Origin: MB1-2 sp046566065
GTDB taxonomy: Bacteria > Actinomycetota > CADDZG01 > WHSQ01
Length of the DNA: 36,297 bases
Assembly: GCA_046566065.1 (NCBI GenBank)
Contig: JBKHXK010000023.1
Location: forward strand, 1-36,297
Direction of reading: 5' to 3'
Position numbers and translations under genes: made by a program. A model generated the notes under the pieces. That model made no database searches. It saw only the letters and a list, made by a program, of their open reading frames with translations, and had not been told where the DNA came from. Below are positions 16,630 through 24,470 of the stretch, in pieces; position 1 is the first letter of the stretch, and each line of letters starts with the position of its first letter.

Positions 16630-17772
16630 CTAAGGCTCGAGTTTGTACGGATACGGATCGGTGAAGTGCTCTGCCCCGGACTCGGTCACCAGAACGGTGT
16701 CTTCCAAGCGGACCCCGCCGACCCCGCTGAAATAGAGGCCCGGCTCGATCGCGACCACGTCACCGACCTGGAACTCGTCGGGGCGCCGCCCGATGCTGGG
16801 CCGTTCGTGCACCTCGAGGCCCACGCCGTGGCCGAGCGAATGCCGGAAGCCTTCGAGCAGGCTGTGCTCGGGGCGGCGAGTCCGCTGCGTCGGGTACCCC
16901 TTCGATTCGAAGAAGGACGCCACCTGGTCGTACGCGCTCTTCGTCCCCGGCTTGATCGCCGCCAGGGCGATCTCCATGGCCTCGACGCAATCGCCGTGGA
17001 GCTTACGCAGCTCATCCGAAGCCTCTCCCGGGACGAACGTGCGCGTCATGTCCGAGTACACGCCCGTTCGCATGTCGCGGGGGAAACAGTCGATGATGCA
17101 GGAGGTGTCGGGCAGGATCGGCCCGATACCGATGTCGTGGCCGCGCAGGCAGGCGTCGCCCGTGTGGATCAAGATGTCTTGGCTCTCGGCCCCCTGGGAC
17201 AGGAGCTCGGCTTCCATCGCCACGCGGATCAGCTCGGCCGTCAGGATCTCGCCCTCGAAGCGCAACCTTCCGTCGTTCGTCCTGTCCGAGTCACGGAGCA
17301 TGCGGGCCGCGGTCAGCATGGCCGTCTCGGCCGCACGCTGGGCGCGCTCTATCCCCTCCAGTTCCCACGGGGTCTTCTGGCGGCGGCGAGCGAACCATCC
17401 CGTCGGATCGATCTCGACCATGAAGCCCCGGTCACGCAGGTACTCGAGGACCAGAGCTTGGAAGCTCGGGGGGACGCATACCTCCTTCACCTCGAGCTTC
17501 GTGAGCGCTCGCACCACCAGCTCCGCATCGATCAGGTGATCGGGGATCGTGGGGTCCTTGATGAGCTCCTCGGCCCCCAGGTCGGTGAAGTTCCAGAACT
17601 CGTCGACCACGTCTTCCCGGCGCTCGAAGATGGCGGCCTCCAGGTCGCTCGCGACGATGATGCGCCGGCCTTCGTGCTCGATGTAGGTGATCGGGTCCAT
17701 GATCGGCTCGCCGATCTCGTGACGAAGCTCGCGGCTGCGGAGGGCGTCGTCATGGAGGAGATAGGTGGTCAT
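16630..17772 (-). CDS. M24 metallopeptidase, Xaa-Pro aminopeptidase family
   Basis: The protein has 380 residues with a creatinase-like N-terminal domain (about 1-160) and a pita-bread catalytic domain. The five metal ligands can all be placed: Asp in IIDCFP, Asp in YSDMTRTF, His in HSLGHGVGLEVHERP, Glu in AIEPGLYF and Glu in VRLEDTVLV, so it should be an active dipeptidase or aminopeptidase acting on Xaa-Pro bonds. It is cytoplasmic, with no signal peptide. Its ATG overlaps the hisF stop (ATGA) and its stop abuts hisI, so it is a full member of the histidine operon by layout, although no step of histidine synthesis needs a peptidase. A role in recycling peptides to amino acids is possible. 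Confidence 0.93.
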   Translation of the reverse strand: MTTYLLHDDALRSRELRHEIGEPIMDPITYIEHEGRRIIVASDLEAAIFERREDVVDEFWNFTDLGAEELIKDPTIPDHLIDAELVVRALTKLEVKEVCVPPSFQALVLEYLRDRGFMVEIDPTGWFARRRQKTPWELEGIERAQRAAETAMLTAARMLRDSDRTNDGRLRFEGEILTAELIRVAMEAELLSQGAESQDILIHTGDACLRGHDIGIGPILPDTSCIIDCFPRDMRTGVYSDMTRTFVPGEASDELRKLHGDCVEAMEIALAAIKPGTKSAYDQVASFFESKGYPTQRTRRPEHSLLEGFRHSLGHGVGLEVHERPSIGRRPDEFQVGDVVAIEPGLYFSGVGGVRLEDTVLVTESGAEHFTDPYPYKLEP

Positions 17773-18557
17773 GCGCGGGGAATCCTAACGGGGAGCCCTC
17801 GCGCCTCGACCGCTTGCTTTGCCTGGGCGATCGAGAACTCGCCGAAATGGAAGACCGATGCCGCCAGGGCTGCTTCGGCGCCCCCTTTGGCCGGGTCGAC
17901 CGCGTCGGCCAGGTGATCTGGCGTCCCCGCGCCCCCCGAGGCGATAACCGGAACCGGGACCGCCTCGCTCACCGCTCGGGTCAGCTCGAGGTCGTACCCG
18001 TCCGTGGTGCCGTCCCGATCCATCGAGGTGAGCAGGATCTCACCGGCGCCCAACTCGCAGACCATGCGAGCCCAGCGGACCACGTCGAGACCCGTCGGCA
18101 CGCGGCCCCCTTGCACGAACACCTCCCAAGACGTGTCGCCGCAGGACACCTCACGTCGGCGCGCGTCGATCGCAACCACGATGGCCTGGCTCCCGAACTC
18201 CGCCGCTGCCTCTTTCACGAGCGCGGGTCTCTGGATCGCTGCGGTGTTGATCGCGACCTTGTCGGCTCCCGCGCCGAGCAGACGCGAGACGTCGGCTACC
18301 GAGCGCACACCGCCACCGATCGTCAGAGGTATGAACACGGTTTCTGCCGTCCTAGCGGCGACGTCCAGGATCAGGTCCCGTCCCTCGTGCGAGGCGGTGA
18401 TGTCCAAGAAGACCAACTCGTCCGCGCCCTCGGCGTCGTAGCGCCCGGCAAGCTCGACGGGATCGCCTGCATCACGGATGTCGACGAAACGAACGCCTTT
18501 CACGACCCGGCCCCCATCCACGTCCAGGCAAGGGACGATGCGTTTCGTCAGAGGCAC
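17769..18557 (-). CDS. hisF: Imidazole glycerol phosphate synthase, cyclase subunit
   Basis: This 262-residue barrel uses ammonia from HisH to form imidazole glycerol phosphate and AICAR. Catalytic Asp is in VPCLDVDGG and the second Asp in VVAIDARR; GVRFVDIRDAGDP and LLTSMDRDGTTDGYD are HisF hallmarks. The start is GTG 18557, 17 bp after the hisA stop, with GGTGAAG upstream. It is coupled to the M24 peptidase gene by an ATGA overlap. Confidence 0.97.
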   Translation of the reverse strand: MPLTKRIVPCLDVDGGRVVKGVRFVDIRDAGDPVELAGRYDAEGADELVFLDITASHEGRDLILDVAARTAETVFIPLTIGGGVRSVADVSRLLGAGADKVAINTAAIQRPALVKEAAAEFGSQAIVVAIDARRREVSCGDTSWEVFVQGGRVPTGLDVVRWARMVCELGAGEILLTSMDRDGTTDGYDLELTRAVSEAVPVPVIASGGAGTPDHLADAVDPAKGGAEAALAASVFHFGEFSIAQAKQAVEARGLPVRIPRA

Positions 18558-18574
18558 CGCTTCACCAGGCCAAA

Positions 18575-19348
18575 CTAGGGCTCTATCAGCGGTGGCTCTT
18601 CGGCTCGTCCCGACACGATCTCGTCGGCTGCAAGGTTCGCCTCTCCGATGCTGAACTTGTGCTCGTAGAAGGCGCGACCGACGATCGCTCCGGCGACGCC
18701 CTCGTCCTTCAGGCGAGCCACCGCGCGCAGGTCGTCCAGGGATGCGATGCCGCCCGACGCGATCACCGGCACGGAAGTGACCTCCAGCAGACGCCGCAAC
18801 CCATCGATATCCGGGCCCTGCATCGTCCCGTCGCGCGTCACGTCGGTGTAGATGAAGTGGGAGACCCCGGCAGCCTCGAAGGCCTTGACCGCGTCGAGCA
18901 CCGGGATGCCCGTCCCGACGGTCCAGCCGTGGGACGAGAGCTCGCCGCCGCGCGCGTCCAGCGATACCGCGATACGAGGGCCGAAGTTCTTACAGACCTC
19001 GGCGACGCCCGCCTCGTCTTCCAGCGCGAAGGTCCCCAGGACGGCGCGGTTGGCGCCCGCGAACAGGACCTCCTGGACGTCGTCCAGCGAACGAAGACCG
19101 CCGCCGGCCTGCACCGGGCAGGACGAGAGACGCACGGCCTCGAGCACCAGCTCGCGGTTCGCCGAGACCCCGGTCTTGGCACCGTCGAGGTCCACGATGT
19201 GGAGCCAGCGCGCGCCGGCGGCCGAGAACCCGATCGCCACCTTGACCGGGTCGTCGGAATACACGGTTTCGGAGCCGAAACGGCCCTGCAGGAGCCGAAC
19301 GCAGCGGCCGCCGGAGATGTCCACGGCGGGATAAACGGTGAAGTTCAC
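18575..19348 (-). CDS. hisA: ProFAR isomerase
   Basis: This 257-residue half-barrel duplication enzyme isomerises the ProFAR aminoaldose. Its sequence looks like ordinary HisA (QGRFGSETVYSDDPV, HIVDLDGAKTG, QAGGGLRSLDDV, YTDVTRDGTMQGPDI) rather than the dual-function PriA of many actinobacteria, where the block before the glycines reads ELSGG. No trpF is present locally, so dual function should still be tested. GTG 19348 overlaps the hisH stop by GTGA; the longer frame to 19555 is hisH read in another phase. Confidence 0.95.
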   Translation of the reverse strand: MNFTVYPAVDISGGRCVRLLQGRFGSETVYSDDPVKVAIGFSAAGARWLHIVDLDGAKTGVSANRELVLEAVRLSSCPVQAGGGLRSLDDVQEVLFAGANRAVLGTFALEDEAGVAEVCKNFGPRIAVSLDARGGELSSHGWTVGTGIPVLDAVKAFEAAGVSHFIYTDVTRDGTMQGPDIDGLRRLLEVTSVPVIASGGIASLDDLRAVARLKDEGVAGAIVGRAFYEHKFSIGEANLAADEIVSGRAEEPPLIEP

Positions 19349-19959
19349 GCCGCGCTCACCCACGTCTCGAGCAACTCGATGCCCGCTCGCGCGCTCTTCT
19401 CGGGATGGAACTGGACCCCGAGGATGGAACCGTGGCGCACCTCGGCCGCGAAGCGATCGCCGTAGTCGCACCAACCGGTCACGATGCTGCCGTCCGTGGG
19501 AAAAGCCGCGTAGGAATGATCGAAGTAGTAGTACTCCCCCGCCACGCTGTTCCAACCGATGTGCGGGACGCGGACGGACCCGGGCAACCGCCGGACCTCA
19601 CCTCCGAGGATCCCCAACCCATCCTGTTTGCCTCCTGCCACAGCGGCTCCCTCTCGATCGCCGGCAGCCGGTGCATCGGCTGCCTCTTCACTGGTTTCGA
19701 ACAGCACCTGCATCCCGAGGCAGATGCCGAGGTACGGCCTCTCCTCGTCGACCCAGGCCCTGACTACCTCGGTCAGCTGCAGGCGCCCGAGATTCGTCAT
19801 GCACCGGCCGAAGATCCCCTGGCCCGGCACGCACAGAGCGTCGCACGCCTGGATCGCGCGCTGCTGCGAGGTGACCTCCACGGTCGCACCGGCCGCCTCC
19901 AACGCCTTGGCCACGCTGCGGAGATTGCCCATGCCGTGATCGAGGACCGCTACCTTCAC
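19345..19959 (-). CDS. hisH: Imidazole glycerol phosphate synthase, glutamine amidotransferase subunit
   Basis: This 204-residue class I amidotransferase feeds ammonia to HisF. The nucleophile Cys is in LGICLGMQVLFE and the His-Glu pair in GVQFHPEKS. Between EEAADAP and GLGILGGEVRRLP it has a short Ala/Gly-rich insert relative to the usual family length. The start is GTG 19959, overlapping the hisB stop by GTGA. Confidence 0.97.
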   Translation of the reverse strand: MKVAVLDHGMGNLRSVAKALEAAGATVEVTSQQRAIQACDALCVPGQGIFGRCMTNLGRLQLTEVVRAWVDEERPYLGICLGMQVLFETSEEAADAPAAGDREGAAVAGGKQDGLGILGGEVRRLPGSVRVPHIGWNSVAGEYYYFDHSYAAFPTDGSIVTGWCDYGDRFAAEVRHGSILGVQFHPEKSARAGIELLETWVSAA

Positions 19960-20546
19960 AGCGATCCTTTGGTGGAAGGGATATCACCTCGGGAGCGAGG
20001 GTCGAGCGAGACCGCGTCGGACAGCGCCCGCGCGAGGGCCTTGAAGATCGCTTCGACGCAGTGATGTGGGTCGCGGCCCTCTTGCAGGTCGACGTGCAGC
20101 GTCAGGCCGCCGGTTCGGCAGAGGGCCTGCAGGAACTCCTGGGTGAGCGCGACGTCGTACTGACCGATCTGTTCGGCCGCGATCTCGGCTCTGTAGGCGA
20201 GCAACGGTCGTCCCGAGATGTCGAGCGCGACCCGGGCGAGGGCCTCCTCCATCGGGACGATCGCGTGACCGTAGCGGCGGATCCCGGCCTTGTCGCCCAG
20301 CGACTCGGCCAGTGCTTGACCAAGCGTGAGCCCCACGTCCTCGACGGTGTGGTGGGCGTCGATCTCGAGATCGCCCGAGGCCTGGATCGTCAAACCGAGG
20401 TGGCCGTGACGTCCCACCTGATCGAGCATGTGATCGAAGAACGGCACGCCGGTCGCCACCTCGACCGGACCCCCGTCGAGATCGAGCTCAACGGTCACAT
20501 CCGTCTCGGAGGTCTTGCGCTCGATGCGGGCTTTGCGCTCAGGCAT
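19956..20546 (-). CDS. hisB: Imidazoleglycerol-phosphate dehydratase
   Basis: This 196-residue single-function enzyme has no phosphatase domain. The metal-binding histidine clusters are all present: FFDHMLDQVGRHG, DAHHTVEDVG, RRYGH and PHHCVEAIFKALA. ATG 20546 lies inside the end of hisC (8-bp overlap). Histidinol-phosphate phosphatase must be encoded elsewhere. Confidence 0.97.
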   Translation of the reverse strand: MPERKARIERKTSETDVTVELDLDGGPVEVATGVPFFDHMLDQVGRHGHLGLTIQASGDLEIDAHHTVEDVGLTLGQALAESLGDKAGIRRYGHAIVPMEEALARVALDISGRPLLAYRAEIAAEQIGQYDVALTQEFLQALCRTGGLTLHVDLQEGRDPHHCVEAIFKALARALSDAVSLDPRSRGDIPSTKGSL

Positions 20547-21609
20547 CGGTCAGCTCCCTCATAGCGTCCAAGAACACGTCTGACTCTTCCGGACGGCCGG
20601 CCGTCACTCGCAAGCAACGCTCGAGGCGCGGGTGGCCCGGATAGCTGCGCACCAGGATGCCTCTGTCGAGCAGCTGCTGCCAGGTCCGCGGTGGGTCGTC
20701 GACCTCGAAGAGGACGAAGTTCGCGCGGGACGGGAAGGTGAGCACCCCCATGGCCTGCAGCTCGAGAGAGAGCCGGTCGCGCTCGTCGGCGATCGACCGA
20801 ACCAGTTCGAGGGTTGCGTCGGCGTGTCGCAGAGCCGCCTCGCCCACGACCTGGGTGATCGCGGAGAGGTGGTACGGGAGGCGAACGCGGGCGAGCTCCG
20901 AGATGAGGGCCGGATCCGCCAGCATGTAGCCGATCCTGACTCCCGCGAGCCGCCAAGCTTTCGAGAACGTCTTCACCAGGACGAGGTTGGGATGTTCCTC
21001 GAGGAGTTGCCGGACGCTCTCATCGGGCCGGGCGAACTCGATATAAGCCTCGTCTACGACGACCAGGCCCGGGGCCTCGGCCAGCAAGGCCTCCACGACG
21101 GGCAGCGGCTCGACGCCCCCGGTCGGATTGTTGGGCGAGCAGACGATGACTATGTCCGGCTGGTCCTCCCGGATCGCGTGGACGGCTGCGTCGAGGTCGA
21201 TCGTGAAGTCCTCGGAGCGAGGCAGCTCGTGCACCTCGGTGGAGGCGAGCCGCGGGATCAGCGAGTGCAGCGAGTAGGTCGGATCGAAGACGAGGGCCGA
21301 GCGACCCGGCCCCCCGAACCCCAGGAAGAGGTGCATGAAGACCTCGTTCGATCCGTTGGCGATCCAGAGGCCTTCCCTCGGCCACCCGAGCCGCTCGGAC
21401 ATGGCGTCGTAGAGGCGGTTCGCGTCGCGGTCGGGATAACGATTGAAGGCGATGTCTTCGACCTCACGCGCTACGTCCGCCACCAACTCCCGCGGCGGCG
21501 CGTAGGGGGATTCGTTCGTGTTCATGCGGTAGCGAGCCGGTTGCTGCGGCGAGACGTACGGCTCGATGCCTACGAGATCGGGCCTCACGGCGAGGGGCAG
21601 ATCGGTCAT
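20539..21609 (-). CDS. hisC: Histidinol-phosphate aminotransferase
   Basis: This 356-residue fold-type I PLP aminotransferase acts on imidazole acetol phosphate. The PLP lysine is in TFSKAWRLAGVRIGY, the Asn-Pro substrate loop in CSPNNPTGG, Asp and Tyr in VVDEAYIEFA, and the N-terminal NTNESPYAPP is the usual substrate-facing strand. ATG 21609 overlaps the hisD stop by ATGA and the gene overlaps hisB by 8 bp. Confidence 0.96.
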   Translation of the reverse strand: MTDLPLAVRPDLVGIEPYVSPQQPARYRMNTNESPYAPPRELVADVAREVEDIAFNRYPDRDANRLYDAMSERLGWPREGLWIANGSNEVFMHLFLGFGGPGRSALVFDPTYSLHSLIPRLASTEVHELPRSEDFTIDLDAAVHAIREDQPDIVIVCSPNNPTGGVEPLPVVEALLAEAPGLVVVDEAYIEFARPDESVRQLLEEHPNLVLVKTFSKAWRLAGVRIGYMLADPALISELARVRLPYHLSAITQVVGEAALRHADATLELVRSIADERDRLSLELQAMGVLTFPSRANFVLFEVDDPPRTWQQLLDRGILVRSYPGHPRLERCLRVTAGRPEESDVFLDAMRELTDA

Positions 21610-22910
21610 GGGACGAACGGGCCCAGCTCGTCCAGACGGGCGCGGACCGAGCGAGCGTGGCCGGTTAGTCCCTCAGCTTGCGCCAGCGCCTCCACGTGAG
21701 CGGCCAGCCGCTGCAGTGCGGGCTTCTCGTAGCTCGAGACGTAGATGCGTTTGACGAAATCTTGGACGCCCAGGCCCGAGGCCCACCGGGCCGAGCCTCC
21801 GGTGGGAAGCACGTGGTTGGTGCCGCCGACGTAGTCGCCGACCGCGACGGGCGAGAACGGGCCGACGAAGACCGAGCCGGCGTTCCTTACCTCTTCCAGA
21901 GCGTCGTACGCGCCTGCGAAGTCGAGCTGGAGGTGCTCCGGCGCGAACGCGTTGGCGGTCTCCAGCGCGTGGTGGGCGTCCCTCACCAGGACGACGCGCC
22001 CTCCCTCGATCAGAGCGTTCTCCACCTCCTCGGCGTTCGGGTGGCGCGCCACCTCGACATCCATCACCTCGAGCACGCGCTCGGCCACCTCGGGCAACCA
22101 GGTGACCAGTGCGTGACAGCCGTTGGGGCCGTGCTCCGCCTGTGCGATCAGGTCGAGGGCGAGTATCCGCGGGTCGCTGGTGTCGTCGGCCACGATGAGG
22201 ATCTCGGTGGGCCCGGCCTCGCTGTCGATCCCTGTCCAGCTCTGCACGAGGCGCTTGGCGAGCGTGACGTAGATATTGCCCGGGCCCACGATCTTGTCCA
22301 CGGGTCGAACGGTCTCCGTCCCGTATGCAAGGGCGGCGATCGCCTGGGCGCCGCCGACCCGATAGACCTCGGTCACGCCCGATACGGCGCAGGCCGCCAG
22401 CACGGCTTCGGGAACCTGGCCGTTGCCCGACGGCGGCGTCGTGACTGCTATCCCCTGGACGCCGGCGACCGCCGCCGGCACCGCCGCCATCAGGACCGAC
22501 GAGGGATAAGAGGCGCGGCCCCCCGGCACGTAGACCCCGGCCCTGCGAAGCGGCCGGATCAACTCCCCCACCCGCTCGTCGGTGCGCTCGTCGATCCAAC
22601 CGGCGGGCAGCTGCCGCTCACAGGTGGCGCGGAGTCTCTCAGCCATCACCTCCAGAGCGGCCAGGAACTCGGGTCGGACGAGGTTGCGGGCTTGAGCGAT
22701 CTCCTCCTCGGGGACCCGCAGAGTGTCCGCGGTCAGCCGAGCCCCGTCGTGTCGCTGCGTGAGCTCGATCAGGGCCGTGTCGCCACGGAGCCGGACGTCG
22801 TCCACGATCGCCGAGACCGCCGCCATCGGGTCGTCGCGTCCGGTCACCGGGCTGGGCCTGGCGATGTGGACGGGCGCGCCCTGGTCGCGGCCGTCTATCA
22901 GTTCGAGCAT
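21606..22910 (-). CDS. hisD: Histidinol dehydrogenase
   Basis: This 434-residue NAD-dependent enzyme carries out the last two oxidations of histidine synthesis. Zinc ligands are in LIAQAEHGPNG (Gln and His) and in GDYVGGTNHVLPT; the cofactor region has YVPGGRASYPSSVLM and IVGPGNIYV. It is the first gene of the histidine operon. ATG 22910 lies exactly 6 bases behind a TAGTCT hexamer and has no ribosome-binding site, pointing to a leaderless message. This also leaves no room for a leader-peptide attenuator or T-box in front of the operon. Confidence 0.96.
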   Translation of the reverse strand: MLELIDGRDQGAPVHIARPSPVTGRDDPMAAVSAIVDDVRLRGDTALIELTQRHDGARLTADTLRVPEEEIAQARNLVRPEFLAALEVMAERLRATCERQLPAGWIDERTDERVGELIRPLRRAGVYVPGGRASYPSSVLMAAVPAAVAGVQGIAVTTPPSGNGQVPEAVLAACAVSGVTEVYRVGGAQAIAALAYGTETVRPVDKIVGPGNIYVTLAKRLVQSWTGIDSEAGPTEILIVADDTSDPRILALDLIAQAEHGPNGCHALVTWLPEVAERVLEVMDVEVARHPNAEEVENALIEGGRVVLVRDAHHALETANAFAPEHLQLDFAGAYDALEEVRNAGSVFVGPFSPVAVGDYVGGTNHVLPTGGSARWASGLGVQDFVKRIYVSSYEKPALQRLAAHVEALAQAEGLTGHARSVRARLDELGPFVP

Positions 22911-22916
22911 CGACTC

Positions 22917-22922
22917 AGACTA
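22917..22922 (-). promoter_or_regulatory. -10 element of the his operon (leaderless start)
   Basis: TAGTCT on the minus strand is separated by 6 bases from ATG 22910. The predicted transcription start coincides with the A of the ATG. No convincing -35 is seen. The same spacing is found in front of the M28-like lipoprotein gene. Confidence 0.5.
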
Positions 22923-22950
22923 AAAGGTGCGGCCCGTCGCCCGACGAGCT

Positions 22951-24081
22951 CTACGCACCGGCGGGGCCGGCTCGCGCTGCGGGGCCGAGCCTGCCCCCGA
23001 TCCGATCTCGTTCCGTTTTGAGCCGGTGGCAGCTCCAGCATCTGGGTTTGAGGTTCGGATGTGAGGTGGGCCCACCACCCGCTTTCGGGTGCACGTGGTC
23101 GAACTCGGTCTTGAAACGGTTGCCGCAGTCGACGCAGGCGATCCCGTCGAATGTCGGCGGATCGCCAAGCTCGAGAGCTACGGCCACCTCGACCGGGATG
23201 CTCCGCGTCCAACGTTTGAGCTGGCGCAGGTCCTTGCCGTCATAGATCACGCCGCTGAGGAAGGCGTCCTTGGCGATCTCGCGTGCGGTGGCCGGAGACA
23301 CCGGGCCGACGCCGGGGATCTTGCAGACCTCGCCGTCTCGCACGTCCCGCCATCCCCGCTTGGCGATGCCGTGACTGACCAGCACAACCAGCTCCGGACG
23401 CCGGGTCGGGCCCTTGCCCGCGCCCGAGAGAAGTCCGGCGTAGGCATCGGCGAGATGGCGCTCGAAGCCCTCGCTGTTCCCATCGGCCTTGGCCTTCCGC
23501 GCGAGCCGTGCGGCCTCGGCCTCGGCCCGCGCCACGATCGGAGTGCCGATGTGCGGCTCGAAGCTCAGGTGGATGTGCACCATGCCCAAGGGATCGTGAT
23601 AGCTGCGAGCGCTCCGAGCCGTCCGCTGACGTTCCGCCAGGCCACGGCTCTGCTCCGCGGCGAGCTTGACCGAGCGCGCCTTGTCGCGCAGCACGTGCAT
23701 GGGTACTTCCTGCGCAACCGCGACCAACTCTCTGGCGGCACCCGGCGCGGACGCCTCCGCTTGAGCGATCTCCGTGGCTTGATCGAGTGAGATGTCGCCA
23801 TGCTGCATCGCTGCTTCGAGCTCGTCCGATGAAGCCAACACCTTGCCCGTCTGCACGACGGCTTTCGCCTTTGCTATGGAGGTTCCGGTCACGCGAGCCA
23901 TCTCGGTTGCGTCATCGCACTTGCGCGCCAGCGCAGCCAGCCCGAAGGCGGCGAGCTTCTCAACGCGCGCGTAGCTTTCTATCAACCGGCGGGCATCATC
24001 CGCGCGCATCAACTCCGGTTGGAGATCCGCATTCGCCTTCTCGAGAAGCTCGATCGCTCCTTTGACGTAACTCGCATCCAT
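22951..24081 (-). CDS. DUF222-type HNH endonuclease (13E12-repeat family)
   Basis: The protein has 376 residues. The first 250 are mostly helical and Ala/Glu/Arg-rich, with the DUF222 pattern (MQHGDISLDQATEIAQAEA). The C-terminal 60 residues form an HNH nuclease with two CxxC zinc knuckles: CVDCGNRF, then EFDHVHPKAGGGPTSHPNL and CWSCHRLK, so His, Asn and His are all present. Such genes occur in many copies in actinobacteria, often inside mobile introns or repeats; their true role is poorly known. ATG 24081 is chosen because GATAAT lies 7 bases upstream (leaderless pattern); the frame extends to TTG 24141 through that promoter. It ends 40 bp before the his operon start. Confidence 0.88.
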   Translation of the reverse strand: MDASYVKGAIELLEKANADLQPELMRADDARRLIESYARVEKLAAFGLAALARKCDDATEMARVTGTSIAKAKAVVQTGKVLASSDELEAAMQHGDISLDQATEIAQAEASAPGAARELVAVAQEVPMHVLRDKARSVKLAAEQSRGLAERQRTARSARSYHDPLGMVHIHLSFEPHIGTPIVARAEAEAARLARKAKADGNSEGFERHLADAYAGLLSGAGKGPTRRPELVVLVSHGIAKRGWRDVRDGEVCKIPGVGPVSPATAREIAKDAFLSGVIYDGKDLRQLKRWTRSIPVEVAVALELGDPPTFDGIACVDCGNRFKTEFDHVHPKAGGGPTSHPNLKPRCWSCHRLKTERDRIGGRLGPAARAGPAGA

Positions 24082-24088
24082 ACGAGTC

Positions 24089-24094
24089 ATTATC
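24089..24094 (-). promoter_or_regulatory. -10 element of the HNH gene (leaderless start)
   Basis: GATAAT on the minus strand lies 7 bases before ATG 24081, with no ribosome-binding site between. A TTGTCA lies upstream but at too short a spacing to be a proper -35. Confidence 0.45.
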
Positions 24095-24114
24095 GTGAGG
24101 GGGTATGACAAGAA

Positions 24115-24135
24115 CGCGTCGAAAACAGCGACGCG
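24115..24135. terminator. Hairpin and T-run between zinc-ribbon and HNH genes
   Basis: Arms CGCGTCG (24115-24121) and CGACGCG (24129-24135) enclose a 7-base loop. A run of seven A (24140-24146), which is T on the minus strand, lies on its upstream side for minus-strand transcripts. Together with repeat copy 1 (24170-24219), which precedes the T-run, this region probably ends the long transcript coming from the right. The order T-run then hairpin is not classical, so which stem terminates is uncertain. Confidence 0.4.
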
Positions 24136-24169
24136 AGTCAAAAAAAGTTCAAGAAGTTCAGACCCGCGT

Positions 24170-24219
24170 GTTCTGACGTTCGAGAAGCACGCGTGGACGT
24201 GCTCCAGTTAACAGAACGG
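24170..24219 (-). repeat. Structured 50-bp repeat, copy 1, behind zinc-ribbon stop codon
   Basis: This copy is 50 bp and begins at the base after the TAA of the zinc-ribbon gene. It matches copy 2 (24471-24526) except for three substitutions and a 2-base indel. An outer stem GTTCTG/CAGAAC and an inner stem AGCACG/CGTGCT are kept in both copies. On the minus strand it is followed about 24 bases later by seven T. It may be a terminator, a 3'-end structure or a REP-like element. Confidence 0.8.
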
Positions 24220-24444
24220 TTAGGAATCTTGGCCGCAGGAGCGGCAGACGATGGAGCCGAGCTGGATCCTCAAGCGCGTGCTGCCGCAGTGGGGGCAGGT
24301 GGCCAGGGCCGCGGTCCAGTCCGGGTCGTCGCGCTGGCAGTCGGGACACACGAGGACCTGCTCCCGACCCACCACACCGACCGCCCAGGGGGCCGCGCCC
24401 TTGACCGGGTCGGTCTGCACGCGCTCACACCGATAACAGGGCAC
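24220..24444 (-). CDS. Small zinc-ribbon protein
   Basis: The 74-residue protein has four CxxC pairs (residues 3-6, 33-36, 50-53 and 67-70), enough for two zinc ribbons; CPHCGSTRLR and VCRSCG are typical rubredoxin-like or ribbon knuckles. There is no membrane segment or signal. The start must be GTG 24444, because an in-frame TGA lies two codons upstream. It may act as a nucleic-acid- or protein-binding adaptor; no specific family is recognised. It is flanked on both sides by copies of the same structured repeat, so gene plus repeat could have been added as one unit. Confidence 0.72.
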   Translation of the reverse strand: MPCYRCERVQTDPVKGAAPWAVGVVGREQVLVCPDCQRDDPDWTAALATCPHCGSTRLRIQLGSIVCRSCGQDS

Positions 24445-24470
24445 CGATCATCCGCTCCGCGCGAAGAGAC

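Noticed and set aside
18575..19348. Calling hisA a PriA
   Set aside because: The blocks that separate PriA from HisA look like HisA here, so I kept hisA and listed the question as a finding.
22911..22950. Leader peptide or T-box before the his operon
   Set aside because: Only 40 bp separate hisD from the HNH stop, and the -10 hexamer lies 6 bases from the ATG, leaving no leader.
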